Source: Spisula solida | Lineage: Eukaryota; Mollusca; Bivalvia; Venerida; Mactridae | DNA length: 64,000 bases | Direction of reading: 5' to 3' | Assembly: GCA_947247005.1 (NCBI GenBank) | Contig: OX365946.1 | Coordinates: 8,440,453 to 8,504,452, forward strand | Shown: piece by piece, positions 26,202 to 38,740 of the stretch | How positions within the stretch are numbered: position 1 is the first letter of the stretch | How the letters are laid out: each line of letters begins with the position of its first letter | The notes under the pieces: model-generated | The model's input: only the letters and a program-made list of their open reading frames with translations | Database searches by the model: none | What the model was told of the DNA's origin: nothing | Translations under genes and position numbers: made by a program

Positions 26202-27086
26202 TAATACATTCTTCAACTGCTGTAAACAGACACCAGTTTACCATACTAGCTGCAGTAAATAAATACAGGTTCACATACTTTGTCATGTTTTACACATATA
26301 TAAAATATCAATCTTACAATGCACATAACGAAGAAGCTGCTCATATTGATACGATATATTAGACCATGATACTAAGTGTACTCGCATTCGGCACCCATTA
26401 CTTATACAAGTACACCTTCTACGTCAGTGTACATCTGTAATTCGGTAGTGACGATGCACTGCTCTTCTGTCTTCTGTATGTGTCTGTTGGTCAAACGTCA
26501 TGTCAAACATCCTACAAATTGGAGCAGATTGCAGTATAAAGAATGGTGTTAGCACATTTACCCCGCAGTTTGGCAAGACCCAGTCGTTTCATATGATCCC
26601 ATAAATCAATGTTTTGCACGTAGACGGAAGTTCAATACAAGTTCAAATGGGTACTTAACCATTTAAAAACTTCTTAATAAGTATCAACCATTTCCCTTTA
26701 TTCGTGGGCAACAGGTTCAATCCGTTTCAAGAATGATTCTCTGACAACGCGTCTGTTAAATTGACATAGCAGAATGTGTTGGTTGTCTAGACGACACTAC
26801 TTAGACATATTAATATGACTGAATTGTAATTTCAATTTATTCCCAGTGTTCTTCTTTAAATACAAAATGTCAACTTGATGAAAAGGCTTTCTTCATAAAG
26901 GTTGTGGAATGCAATTCGCGACGATTACTCTTCTCATGAATCAAATACTAACTTTAGGTATCCAGTCATTAATGTAATAAATGAGTAGTTGATAGAGTGC
27001 TAACTTAATATTAAACGAATGGGCTGGGTAATACCATAATTACTCGCTCCTCAAAGTACATAAATTATCAATAAAATAAACAAATA

Positions 27087-28135
27087 CGTGGGGTGATCCA
27101 CAAGTAATGTCACTGATGCTATTAAATTGTCCACAATTTAAGAAACACACCAAATTGTACACAAAGTTATATGGATCTATTTTAGATATGAGAGGAAAAT
27201 GCTCTGAACAGCTATTGGGATATTAGCATATACATGATGCATACCAACGGACATCGCCGCAAGCCAGACGTCAACGACGTCATAATGACGTTACATTCGT
27301 GGCACTAACTCTTCCTGAACATTTCATTCCATGTATCCTTCTTAGACTCCTGAATTCATGCAGCCATTTAATATATGTGTCCTTTAATAGTGTTCAACCC
27401 AGCCGATATTCGCTATCGTCATGTTAAAATTATTTCTCAGTGTATTTTGGATAGTCCCACAAGTAAAATCTTACTCTATACACAATGGTCGCATTATTGA
27501 AACGTCGAACTGCATTTACGGCGTCAGAAACAAACTTGGTGTTCTTATCAGAGCTACCACATACCAGTCTTCCGGCCATCCGTTGACAATGATTCTTTCA
27601 AGGCCATCCTTTAAAAGCTTATACTACATGTACATGTATACGCGCCTATGTCGTCGCCGTGTTTATCATAAGGTTTATAAGCTTACTTTATAGCTTGTAG
27701 AAAAAAATGCATTCATGAGCGCAGCGTCTTTTTGGCACAAATCTGCATAGTTTTCGCTTAGAAATCAGTTTGTTGATCGTTTATTGCGAGTTTCATAATT
27801 GAGTTATATCGCTTAAATTTCGACAGTAGACAGCAGACGGTTTAAGGTCACGTCCGATAATTATCGTCTGATTTGGCGGTTTTTTTATTTTATCATAATG
27901 TATGAAAGAAAATTAATATGATTATGAAAAACGTACGTTATTTTTATGTGCGGCGACATGACGTCATTGATATCTTTTGAATGTTTATATAATTCAATTA
28001 TGAAAATCAAATACCGCAGCACGTTTCATGTTAATCCAAAATGAATTACTGCACATTTTGATATCGTTTTCTAAACCTATGCCCATAAAAAAGCACACAA
28101 TGGGAGCAGTGACATCACTTTTGGATCTACCTACG
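27087..28135. mobile_element. 1049-bp TA-flanked TIR element, degenerate
   Basis: The 29-bp inverted ends match at 24 positions and share GATCC, then AAGT(A/G)ATGTCACTG. TA lies immediately outside each end, and copy 1 shows the empty site near 11457. Length, TA target and TIR size fit a Tc1/mariner derivative. I could not find a DDE signature in either strand, and the 90-codon ORF at 27421 is not recognisable, so this is either very decayed or non-autonomous. Confidence 0.65.
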
Positions 28136-29062
28136 TATATACGAACAATTTAATCACGAATCCCACATGATTGACACATATGTCAATCTCATTCTGCATG
28201 ACTTTGCATTAGAACCAAACGTAATGGACTTTACGCTATGACAACAAATGGCAGCAACACTGGAGCGTAAAAGCAGATATTCGTGTACATATCGTTCACA
28301 CAGGTACATTATTTTACAAACTAATTCGCTAAAAACATACTGCGGTGTCGTAATGGGTAGTTCAACTGTATAAACATATACGAAATTGTTTACCAGAAAC
28401 TAATTTATTAATAACAGTGTGTTTTTATATTTGATATTAATGGGCTCCAGGTAAATAAAATACGTTCAATTTTTACCGCACTATTTTCAAGATAAATAGC
28501 TCACCATAATCATGCGTCGTACAATGTATTATCGTGCTTACACTTCATAGTCGTATACTTGTATGAAACCCAGGAAATAAGCAAACGTATTTCTACTGAT
28601 TACACAATTGTTATAAAAAAAATTTGGGGTTAATTTAGTCATTGTTATCACTAGCTATCAAATGTTACGTTCTTTACAAGAAGCAGAGTACGATAATAAA
28701 GTTGATGATCTAAAGGGTACTAGATTTAGGAATTGTGAATTATGTTGATTGAATTCCGTTCTGATGGGCACCGTTTCCATGGAGTTATAGGACGCGGAAG
28801 TAAGCTTACGTTAAAATAACGTCGACTGTCATTTTAAAGATGAGTCGACAACCAGAAACAGCTGCAATATGAAACATAGACATACAATTAAATAAAGTTT
28901 AAAACGTACCAAACGATACCATGAGATAATAAAATAGGTAGTATTGCGAACTTGACCCGGCCACGACGTCGTGTACGTCATCTTCGAAACAAGATAAATA
29001 AATGTATTCATTGCGTTTGAAAAAATATTGACAGTCACCTCAGCTAAAACTGCAAGTGTATC

Positions 29063-29300
29063 TGTTTGTTTTGAAACGGTTGATAGTAAAGTTCTTTATT
29101 GGAATAAGACCATGCAAGTTTAAATCAAAGTTATCGTATGTGTAAAGAAAAACATTACAAAGGTAATGTTCGTATTGTATACAAACCCTCTGTGGTACGT
29201 CAGCCTTTTTCATCTTCAAAGATGTGTGAGTAAGACTTCAATTTACTCAGATGTGCTTCTTAATGCAATCCTTAAGCATCGGTTCATCGGTCGGAAAAAG
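29063..29300 (+). repeat. Local extra copy of the block at 17500 / 31715
   Basis: Begins GGTTGATAGTAAAGTTCTTT and runs to TGCAATCCTTAAGC. The same block occurs in order at 17505-17700 (copy 1) and 31715-31925 (copy 2), so copy 2 holds it twice about 2.6 kb apart. Shared stretches include ACAAACCCTCTGTGGTACGT. Confidence 0.7.
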
Positions 29301-29488
29301 AGAGTCATTTTCATCTGAAGTCCTCTTTATAAAGGCCGGTTGCTTTATATGATTGAGAACTGATGGCAGATTTGTCCGTTTACTCCGTGTCATTTTCATC
29401 TAAAGTCCTCTTTATAAGGGCCGGTTGTTTTACATACTTAAGAATTGACGGTAATCACACCATAACGAGAAACGCTATCGTTTCGGAA

Positions 29489-29628
29489 ATGAAATCCAGT
29501 TATAGCGTCATTGCAAGGCAAAACGGACGAGAGCCATCACACGGAAAAACGTCATTTGCATATAAATGGCAATTTTCATTGTTCCACAAATGGCTATATA
29601 TCGACACAATTGGCATTATCACGCTATG
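29489..29628 (+). other. Exon-like ORF with strong 5' splice site, copy 2
   Basis: From ATG 29489 the frame reads MKSSYSVIARQNGREPSHG, then AYKWQFSLFHKWLYIDT, and would end in splice donor ATG|GTAAGT at 29629. The copy-1 counterpart (15849) is broken by indels and a stop. The product is unknown. Alternatively, a short open frame and a chance GTAAGT explain it. Confidence 0.25.
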
Positions 29629-29854
29629 GTAAGTTGGTAGCAAAGTATGTTAACATAATGTAAATGATAAATATATATATGGTCGTATACAAAGAATACA
29701 TCTAACTTGTCTACAAGCGTAAACGCGTTTATTTGATGATACGAAACACAATGTCTCGTGTGGATAGGCGTGTAACAGAACATCCGCTCATAAAACAACA
29801 TTTCCTGGTCCCACAAACAATAAACAAGCATCGGCACTACAAGAATAATATGTA

Positions 29855-31187
29855 CGAGGGTTGTTCAAATTGGAATGCAACTAAGCCCATAAAAATGATC
29901 CTTGATAGATTTTAATGAAACAAGTATTTGATCCCCTTGCCGTATTCATCTCCGCTGTGTATGCGAAGTTTTATTCAGTTTTTCCTTTTTTAAATTGCGA
30001 TTTTGTTATCATTTCTGTGTACACTCTGCATATACTAGACATTAGCCAAACCAAGATCTTAAAGTAACTGATATTTTTTCGGCAATGTAATTTAAGAGTC
30101 GTTTGAAACAAATAAATATCACAAGGGACAATGCTTGACAAATAAGGATGGTCGGAAAGAACTAGAACCTTTCACGCTTCTCAGAAAGTCGCGTTTATGG
30201 CTGCTGCAGGTGGAGGCCAATTTCTCTGCAGTAGCATGTCATCCTTCAAATATGTGGCTTAGTAGCGATTTTCGGATTATTTCTTCAATTTCTGAAGAAA
30301 TTTACCTTTGTTAAGCCTGACATTTACCCATTGTCCATTTTATACATCAAATGTAATGGTAAAAACTTGGTTTATATGGCAAAAGGTGTACATTTCCACT
30401 GGCGTCCATGGTGCGTTTTGCAATGCATACTTTTGTTCTGTCTTTGCTTGTCCATATTTGTTTATTTATTTGTCGCATAGGTGATAAAATGAACCTGTGT
30501 CTCGTTGGTGGTCCTTACTTTTGCAAACGGTCTACTTTTTTGTCTAGAAACTAGTTTAATCTATTTTTTGGACAGTTAACAAGGGCATATGTGCTGGCGT
30601 CTCAAAGCAGATAGGAGTACCCAGACTATATTTATCGTCCTAATTTTTGTAATATGTTCCATAATTGTATGAAAAGCTCCTAATGATGTGCCAACACATT
30701 GAGCTACTTGCCTAATTGTAAATACTCCACCAGTTTCCAAAAAATATTTGATTTTCCCAACCCTTTTCTAGTATGTTGAGGTATTTGGATGGCGTCTATG
30801 AGGTTCATTTCCAAATACAATTACAACCCTTTAAAATTTCTTAAACTATCAAATAGTTGATGAATAAGACATTAAATGCCATCATTTCATCATACACGTT
30901 ATTTTAGATATTGTATTTGCTCCCGCATTAAAAAAACAACGATTCTTAAATGGGACCGAATTTTGTCACAAAAGAGCAATATTTTTCCAATATATTTTAG
31001 CATTAGTATACACGAGTAGACAGTGTTAAATGAGGCATTGTTACAGCTACACTGAACGGATTTTAAAATGTGAGGTATCAATGTAAAGCTAATACAATGA
31101 TCTTTAATATAAAGCTTACTATTTTTGAAAATGCATTGATACGAGAAAGATATTGCAATATTTGCATTCCAATTTGAACAACCCTCG
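29855..31187 (-). mobile_element. Full-length-sized mariner with dead transposase, copy 2
   Basis: The element is 1333 bp, the usual mariner length. It is flanked by TA and has perfect inverted ends beginning CGAGGGTTGTTCAAATTGG and running 26 bp. On the minus strand the helix-turn-helix region (about 30656-30731) reads TIRQVAQCVGTSLGAFHTI. The end of the catalytic core (about 30094-30154) reads DHPYLSSIVPCDIYLFQ. These match the mariner pattern HHPPYSPDLAPCDYFLF and keep the last catalytic Asp. Stops and frame changes between these blocks mean that no active enzyme is made. It sits at the same TA that holds an unrelated element in copy 1. Confidence 0.92.
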
Positions 31188-31196
31188 TATAAGCTT

Positions 31197-31475
31197 TATT
31201 TTTTAGGATTTCCGACAGCTAAAACTAGGCATTATAGTCGTTTTGCTGTGGAAACTAGGTCATTCAGCTAGTAATAATGTTTTATACTTTTCGATAGCTT
31301 GGACTTGGGCAGATCTTTGCTTGTTTAGTTGGGCATTGTGCCTTGTATATGTTTTATGTTCCTCTGCTCGGTTGGTTCAGTTGAGCATTGTGCTTTACAT
31401 GTTTTTATTGTTTTCTGTGCTCGGCTGGTTAAGTTGAGTGCTGCCTTCCCTGTCTGACTTAATATAATATTTTAA
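31197..31475 (+). repeat. Dispersed TGCTCGGCTGG repeat block with internal duplication
   Basis: This block is inserted in copy 2 between AAGCTT and AAACTAGACTCG, which are adjacent in copy 1 (17248-17263). It contains the repeat core at 31411 and a second, partial core at 31361 (CTCGGTTGGTTCAGTTGAG), each preceded by a similar TTTATTG/TTTATG stretch. This suggests that the family is built from smaller tandem units. Confidence 0.6.
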
Positions 31476-31920
31476 ACTAGACTCGATTAAACTGCGAAAT
31501 TGTTAAAGCATTCGGGAAATCACATTCCACTGCTCAAGGACAGTATACGTTCATAACCGTAAATGTAAAGAAGGTAAATAAGTAAAGTTTGGACTGGTCA
31601 CTTTCAATATAGTCTAACGTTAAGAATGCAAACAAAATTGTTACTTGTAACTGTTTGGCCACTTTCTATCGGCGTTAATAAGGACCGCGTGAACCTATCC
31701 ACGATACTGGGAAAGGAAACAGTTGATAGTAAAGTTCTTTAATAGAATAAGTGCATGCAAGTTTGCATCAAAGTTATGATATGTGTAAAGAAAAACATTA
31801 TAAAGTTAGTGTTCGTAAATGTATACAAACCCTCTGTAGTACGTAAACATTTTTCAACCTAAAAGAAGCGTGAGTCAGATTTCAATTTACTCAGATGCGC
31901 TACTGAATGCAATCCTTAAG

Positions 31921-32711
31921 GAGGTTCGAGCTGCCTTGTGCGCATGCGCGAAATTTCAAAATCGTATTAGATGAGATCAAACATGATATTTAGTTCCAAT
32001 GATCGCATATTAATGCTAATTAATGAAAATAAACATAATATTAGTTTAAAAAATAGATATCTTTTAACTTTTTATTTTTTGCATGTATAAAAAGTGGGTG
32101 GGGAACGGCACAATTGTAAAGAATATGGGTGTACAATAAGTCACTGCAATTGTTCAAATGCATGTGTTTATATAAATATTTAGTGCATGATTTAGTAATA
32201 TGAAGTAGCTCAACTTTGAAATATTTTTCATAAAATTTCATTTCATTCTAATATGCAAATTATGTTAATTTATGCAAATTTATTCAAAATTAGTACTTTT
32301 TGGTGAATAGCTCCTTAAAAAGGCTTGTGACCCCTTTTTTTATTTAACTTAACTGATGTTCGATGTGATTCTCAACTTTTATCAAATTTTAAATATTTTT
32401 AGATATTATTTGACGTTCATTTGTAAATCACACTTTTTGGGAAGTGGGTGGGGTAACTATTTATCATGTACAAATTCTACATGATAAATAGTTACCCCAC
32501 CCACTTCCCAAAAAGTGTGATTTACAAATATGTACGATCATCTATACATTGAGGTTCTTCATCTGTGAAAGTTTGAAGAAATTCCACCCAGTAGTTTATG
32601 AGGAGTTGAACACACAAGATTTGTGTTACGTACGGACAGACGTACGGACAGACGTACCGACGGACGGACAACACCAATGCTATATGCCCTCCACTTATAT
32701 ATAAGTGTGTG
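31921..32711. mobile_element. Bivalve-type repeat insertion with palindrome and GGACAGACG tract
   Basis: It replaces about 120 bp of copy-1 sequence (17705-17825). From about 32530 it resembles a repeat common in clam genomes: TTTGAAGAAATTCCACCCAG, then a CGTACGGACAGA tandem tract (32626-32668), then ATGCTATATGCCCTCCAC near the end. A 52-bp perfect palindrome sits in the middle. I see no coding sequence. The family likeness is from memory. Confidence 0.55.
32419..32529. repeat. Perfect 52-bp inverted repeat, 7-nt loop
   Basis: The left arm 32419-32470 and right arm 32478-32529 are exact reverse complements around CAAATTC. Each arm contains GAAGTGGGTGGGGTAAC or its complement. A related GTGGGTGGGGAACGG lies at about 32094. 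Such a palindrome would extrude a cruciform and is expected to be unstable during replication. Confidence 0.95.
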
Positions 32712-32871
32712 GGCACAACAATACATGTACGTTGTCCTGGAGTACTATAAATACTTTCACTACATTTGTACACGTACTTGCGAAATGACATCATTTATAT
32801 TCCATCCTTATTGCAAATCGATTTGGTAATAATGAAATCAAGGTTATTGACATGGTTCCTTATTGATTCAG

Positions 32872-32944
32872 TGTTTGTATTCAATTGCTTTATCACATTC
32901 AACGGTCCTGTAGGATCTCATTATGTGTCGCAAACAGACGTCTG
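32872..32944 (+). other. Candidate 73-nt exon, copy 2
   Basis: Partner of 17982-18054. It has the acceptor GATTCAG, an identical length and the donor TCTG|GTACGT. The two differences both change the preferred frame (Arg/Pro, Ala/Ser). In this copy the same frame also runs unspliced to 33014 (VWYVPTDII and on), so a longer ORF is an alternative reading. Confidence 0.3.
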
Positions 32945-34449
32945 GTACGTTCCCACTGATATAATACCTTTGTGTTTCGCAAACAAGAATAATAGTGACG
33001 TATTTAGGCGCTTGTAAGATTGACTGGATAAATTATGCTTGCATATCCTGGATTACAAAGTTCATTTATATCATCATATAACCAAACAACATGTTGGATG
33101 AAATTGTCCAGCATCAAATGAACGATTGGGGTTTAATTACTAACAAATGAACTAAACTAAAAACTGGATAAAAAAAAACAAGATAAAACTAACGTTATCA
33201 CAACAACCTATCAAACACTATCATTTATAATAATCATGACTAAATTTGTAGGTTATTATAACTGTAGCAGACAGACAATAACAAGTCGTGTGAAAAAGCA
33301 AGGACATGATGATGTTGTCAGTTGTAGATGGTCGGACGTCAAGTCAGTTTACTGGCTGCAATTAATTTCATAGCAAACTTATAGGATGGAAACACAGTGA
33401 ACAATAATCATACAATAATGAACCACACTTATTGTAACGTTACGAACTGATATAGCATGTGACATGTTACAGAGGTTTGCCTGGAGTGTATTTATTACAC
33501 ACAGTTTGAAGTGTACTCTCGTATGAAATATCTGGCAAGACCGGTATGTTTGTTTTAGTCTGTCAGATGAACCAATTAAGCTTCTGTCTGGAAATACAAA
33601 CTCTTGTTATTAACACGTTTTGTAAATATTTGTGAAATGTTTTACTTGAATTAACATTAAATACGAGATATCTCCAAAATGCTGTTTAATCAATGTAGAG
33701 TGGCTGAGGTATCGTACGATTAAACAGTGTTTATATAATATCAAGTTTATGTAATATCAAATTCCACAGCACACATCTTAATTAACATCAGTATTACAAC
33801 GACACTGACAACGACTATCGAGGGATCGACTAAGCTCCCCTATTATTCGAATAACGGAGCTAGTGCTTATGAACTATACATGTATACCAGTTACGAGGTC
33901 AGCATATATGCATTTAACGTTGATGTTACTTGATCAACAATACAATATTCAAAATGAAAGTATCTCCCTATTTCTAAATCAGTCAACACATTTTTATTTA
34001 AACTTGATGACACATGTGATATGATATCAAGGCACAATGTACTCTAAGTTGTCATATCAGTGACACACCGTTGAAGTAACCTCACTTTCCGAAATGAACT
34101 CTATTATTCAAATAAAATTCCATGAGGACATTTCCTGGTTTATGCAATTCTATTCATGATGTTCGTGTTTGCGGGCAATGATTTAAATCAATTTTGAGAC
34201 TGAAATGTGAAAACTATTTTTTTACATGATTCTTATCACCAAAGGCACGTGGATTTTAATTTCCATTTACCCTCAAATATTTTTACCGATATAATGGCAA
34301 GTTGAAGTGCATTGCAGTATAAATGTTAACATGATTGTGTTAGACAGAGTTACCTTATGTATAATTAAGAGCGCAACAAAAGTGTAACAGGTGCTGGTAA
34401 TCTTTGTTAGTGCACGTATATATTCGCGACAGTGTGGAAAAGTATGGAC

Positions 34450-34918
34450 ATAAAAAGCAAGAGTTACGGCATAGCAGCAATTAATGTCCTGGTGAGGGTA
34501 CTGATATTGGTGTTGTTAATAATAATGATGAGAAATATACGAAGAATAAAAATACGTGAGAATGGGGCTGCAAAAACTCTTCACAGTCACGTGATTACAT
34601 GTAAAATACATTGACGCTCTACCAACAAAAACGTATTATACGCCTATTTACTTCTTCTTTGCACCCATTGTCTGCACTTCCAACCTTGTCATAGCAATAA
34701 GGAAGTACTTAGTTTTCTTAATGGCATCCTACTTGCTTGCAGCTTCTTTTTTAGGGTGGTTAAATGTGGCAATATATTATACCAACCTCAATTTCATTGA
34801 TATAATTATAATTATATATGTCGTTGTCATTCATTCGTATCAGTCAATATATTCAGCGATATACCGACTTAGTAGAGCAGCCAGTCCATCTAATGCCCTA
34901 GGGCCCTTAATGGTTTGA
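34450..34918 (+). CDS. Candidate two-exon membrane-protein fragment, copy 2
   Basis: Exon A (to 34555) codes for YGIAAINVLVRVLILVLLII and then RNIRRIKI. The donor is GTGAG at 34556 and the acceptor follows a pyrimidine tract at 34694. Exon B (34695-34918) codes for two more helices and a tail ending RAASPSNALGPLMV. The intron is 139 nt, versus 129 in copy 1, so unspliced frames differ between the copies but spliced frames agree. In exon B 8 of 14 differences are synonymous over 63 codons, which is more than neutral drift would favour. I cannot name the family. A GPCR C-terminal half is one possible reading. Confidence 0.42.
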
Positions 34919-35590
34919 ATTTTTTTTAACTATGTTTTCCATAGTAGTCAAACAGGTTGCGCAGCTAGCGTGCATGCTATGTTTACAGAACACTTTGATA
35001 TTTCAGACAGCTTCTGTTGTTCGTATCTATTTACAAGTATGTACCATCAACAACAGAGTAGAGATGCGTGGGTTGGGAAAATAGAATGCGTTTGTCAGTA
35101 AGCCATGTTGTTACTAAAAAATAACACCGTCTGGGTGATAATGATAGATCGTTTGGAATGGTAGGTGTATCTTTACTGTGGTGGTACTAATAATAGCGCG
35201 TTAAGCGCGACAATGAATGTGCCAATTTACGTATTTCCTCATATCAAGGCGTAGGTATTAATAAATGTACGACACATTTCACAATCAGTCGTAGCCGACT
35301 TTTTAAGCGCAACTTTGCGTTCGTTTAACAGGACGCCTACTGCACACTGTGTGTAGCATGACGTTTATTACTTAATTGATGACAGTTTATCGTGTTAAAA
35401 TGAAATAAATCCAGTGTAATGGTTGTATATGTATAGATCTCACTGCATGTACAATCAATACCACTAGCTCTGAAAGGTCATTTGTCGTTCAATGTTAATG
35501 CCGTGTAGGATCTTTTAGTGTTGCAGTTTCATATCTGGTTTAGTTGTGACTTGGGCATTGTTATGTCTGATTGTCGCTTATTTCACTTTT

Positions 35591-35632
35591 GTTTTCTGTG
35601 CTCGGCTGTTTAAGTTGAGTGCTGCCTTCCCA
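35591..35632 (+). repeat. Dispersed TGCTCGGCTGG repeat, copy 2 counterpart
   Basis: Same place in copy 2 as 20753 in copy 1. The core GTGCTCGGCTGTTTAAGTTG is intact, while the downstream part diverges after TGCCTTCCC. Confidence 0.65.
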
Positions 35633-38509
35633 ATTAGTTTAGGTTATGTTTTTTAATTGTATGGGATTGAAATTGGATGTGAGTTTGTTTGTTTCTTTAT
35701 CTATATGACTAAGAGTTAGATGCATCACAAACACCATATACGCATATATCCACTATAACGTGTCCTATTTCTCATTATTTATGTAAAAAAGAGATCTTAA
35801 ATAAATGACCAATGTCAATGATGTATGCATGGTGTTAGGTTACAATTTGTTTTCACAATTGTCACATCGCTGCGCTATATTATGTTTCTAGAGATGAACT
35901 ATATTATTTCAATATCAAACGTATCTTGGCATTTCCCTCGATTGTATAATTATGGAAAGTGAGTTCGCATAGGCGGGCGATAGTTTCAATCTAACGACAA
36001 TAAGAATATTTATTGTACGGATTTTTATTTCCTTTTACACTGCAAGTGTTCTTATCGATAAAATATAAAAATGTCAAACTTGAAATTATGACGATCGTCT
36101 GACAGATTTGCAATAACAGGGCAATATAAATGTAACCGCTAACGGATGGTAATCTATGTAAGAACACATAAATATTCGTGACAGTGTGTGAAATTCTCGT
36201 CATAAAATAGAATCGAACATAGCATCAAGTCATCACTGTCTATGTTGTCGTTGGTTGTGACAGGTAACTTTAAAGGAACTGTTTTCTCCGTCGATGTAAC
36301 ACGTATAGGTTTGGATGACATTTTATTGTACACAAAGTGTGGAGATGGTATTCGTTGTATCTAATAACCTTCCTGGGTAAACGTAAAATGTACACAAAAG
36401 CTTATCATGAAATCAAAGCTTCGTATACCAAAATAAAAAAGTGCAGCCTTTCCTGCCCAACTTTCTATAATCCTTTTGACAATGATTTGTAGAAAAGTTG
36501 TTTGGGCCTAATGCCATTGTTCGCCTTATACAGCAACGTCCGTTCCCAATATGGAACATGTTTTCGTCATGATTTCATTGACGTTGATATATGTTCGACA
36601 TAATATTACGTCATATAACGAATATCACATGTATACTACGGATTGCTCGTAAGACAAGCAAACATGCATGGTATGGAAAATTGAATCCGACTTTGGCCTG
36701 CATTTTTGAGAGTGTATTGCTATGTATATAATAAACTTTGAAAATAATATTTGTTGAATGGTTGTCCAGAATGATACGAACGTCCGTTTATTTCTGACCG
36801 ACCCTTCTCTGGCACGAACACTCTGTTACAGTAAACTGTTTACATAAGTCGATAATGATCTAATTTACAACTAACACTTTTAGATATGTTGGGTTATGTT
36901 TCCCACATTTAATATGCAAAAACTGATGAATTAAATTGCCAACTGAACACTCGTCAGAGACATAACATTGTTTAGTCTTTAATCACATCAGTTAATGTTA
37001 AGACACGCTTAGTTTTGCTTCGTTAAGGATCTATGAAGTTATGATAATGTGAGAGTGACGTTTTTCGGTTTTTTTATGTGTACAGAAAATCTTCTGTAGC
37101 AAATTATTGATTGTTGAATAAGGCTTTATAACTGGAATTTAACAGAAACACCCTTGTTACCCTGATAAAAAACATGATTGGATAATCGCAACATGATTGA
37201 AAAATGGCCGACATGAAAAATGTGGTAAGTGCATTGTTTTTGCAATATTTTCCATATAAACTATCCAGATTGTTTATTTCAATATTAAATAATCGACATA
37301 TGAAGAAATGTACTATTTGCTCTAAACAATTTGCATATAGGTAATATTTTTCACTATGTAAAGCCTTAAAAAATGTGTGGATTTTGCATTTGAGAATGAG
37401 TTGTGTACTTAAAAACGTTGTAAAACTCATTTATTGGACTCTATGTAATGAATATCATTTGGGAAGTATCGGCAGTTGCATAAACTATGATTTGGACGTT
37501 TCAATTTTTTAACATCTTAGATAAATTAACGCTCACCAACAATAATTCAAACATGTATAGCATTTTTTGGATACTGACTGTCGTGATTGTTAAATTTATT
37601 AGGATATTGGCCAACATGATTGTGGATAAAAACCAACATTACCAATTGAAATCTTGCCAATGGGATTCTCAAGGTACAAACAATTGTACATTAAAGAAGT
37701 GTGCTCATGAATTGTGGTAGCAGATTTATGAGCATACCCGATGTAAGGCATTTCACACCCAGTCTATAGCACATGCTTTTATGACATTTAATAATCAAAG
37801 CACTAAGGGTGCTGTTTGGAGGCGATCTGGTAGCTGCTACTAAAGCGTAAACGACTTTACACGTTTAATGTTCGTTTTCTTACTGCCGATCTTGTCTTAA
37901 ATATCAAAATAGGCATATGTGACTATATAGGCATGTTGGGTATCTAAATAATTGTAAAAAGGGGCATATTGATGTATATGTCATACGTGTATTGAATGCG
38001 TATATCAAAAGTGGCTTTAAAATAATACTACGCGCCTATTTATCAGATTCTACAGTACCGTCTTGTAATCACTTCCATCACAGCGTGAGACATCTCTAGA
38101 AAGCGGCTAGTATAGCCACACCATATGATTGCATAACATAACGATATACGATTCATTGATAAAACCATCACGTGACCCTGGTCTGAAGTTTCTAAAAATA
38201 ACTATACGACTGGGACATTTGATGAACACGTCATTTTCCTATTACGAAACAAGTTCGATATCTCCCCGACTGAGTGATTATCTGCAAAAATATCGATTCA
38301 ACGAACAGTTTCACAATAATTGTTGATCTTAGAATAAACAATTGTTGCTGATTGAATTAAATAATTTAAAAATTTGAAGAACATATGTTGCAGTATTGGG
38401 AATGTTGACAGTTTCTGGAACTACTTGAATGCGGATTCACATAGCAGCCTAAAGGCGGTCCAGTTGCATTATGAAATGGGCAATGGTAGTATAGAGAGGC
38501 TTACGCCTA

Positions 38510-38740
38510 CCAAAAATGGGTACAAATGTTCACCACATCAAGACGAGGTGTCATGCGCAAGACACAGGTCCCTAACTCAAAGGTCAAAAGTTAAAATTTT
38601 CAAATAGGCATGTGATTTATGTCAGATCTGTAACTATGTCATTTCTTATTTTATATTTATATTACTTGCCACAAATGTTCACATCATCAAGACGAGGTGA
38701 CATGCGCAAAACCCAGGTCCCTAACGCAAAGGTCAATATC
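38510..38740 (+). repeat. Two tandem units, about 148 bp apart
   Basis: ACAAATGTTCACCACATCAA with GACGAGGTGTCATGCGCAAG in the first unit (about 38520-38585) is repeated with few changes at 38668-38735, including CCAGGTCCCTAAC and CAAAGGTCAA. This type of unit is familiar from clam and scallop genomes. Confidence 0.75.

Noticed and set aside
32623..32829. 68-codon ORF rich in Arg-Thr-Asp (RTDRRTDRRTDGRT)
   Set aside because: Low-complexity translation of the GGACAGACG tandem tract.
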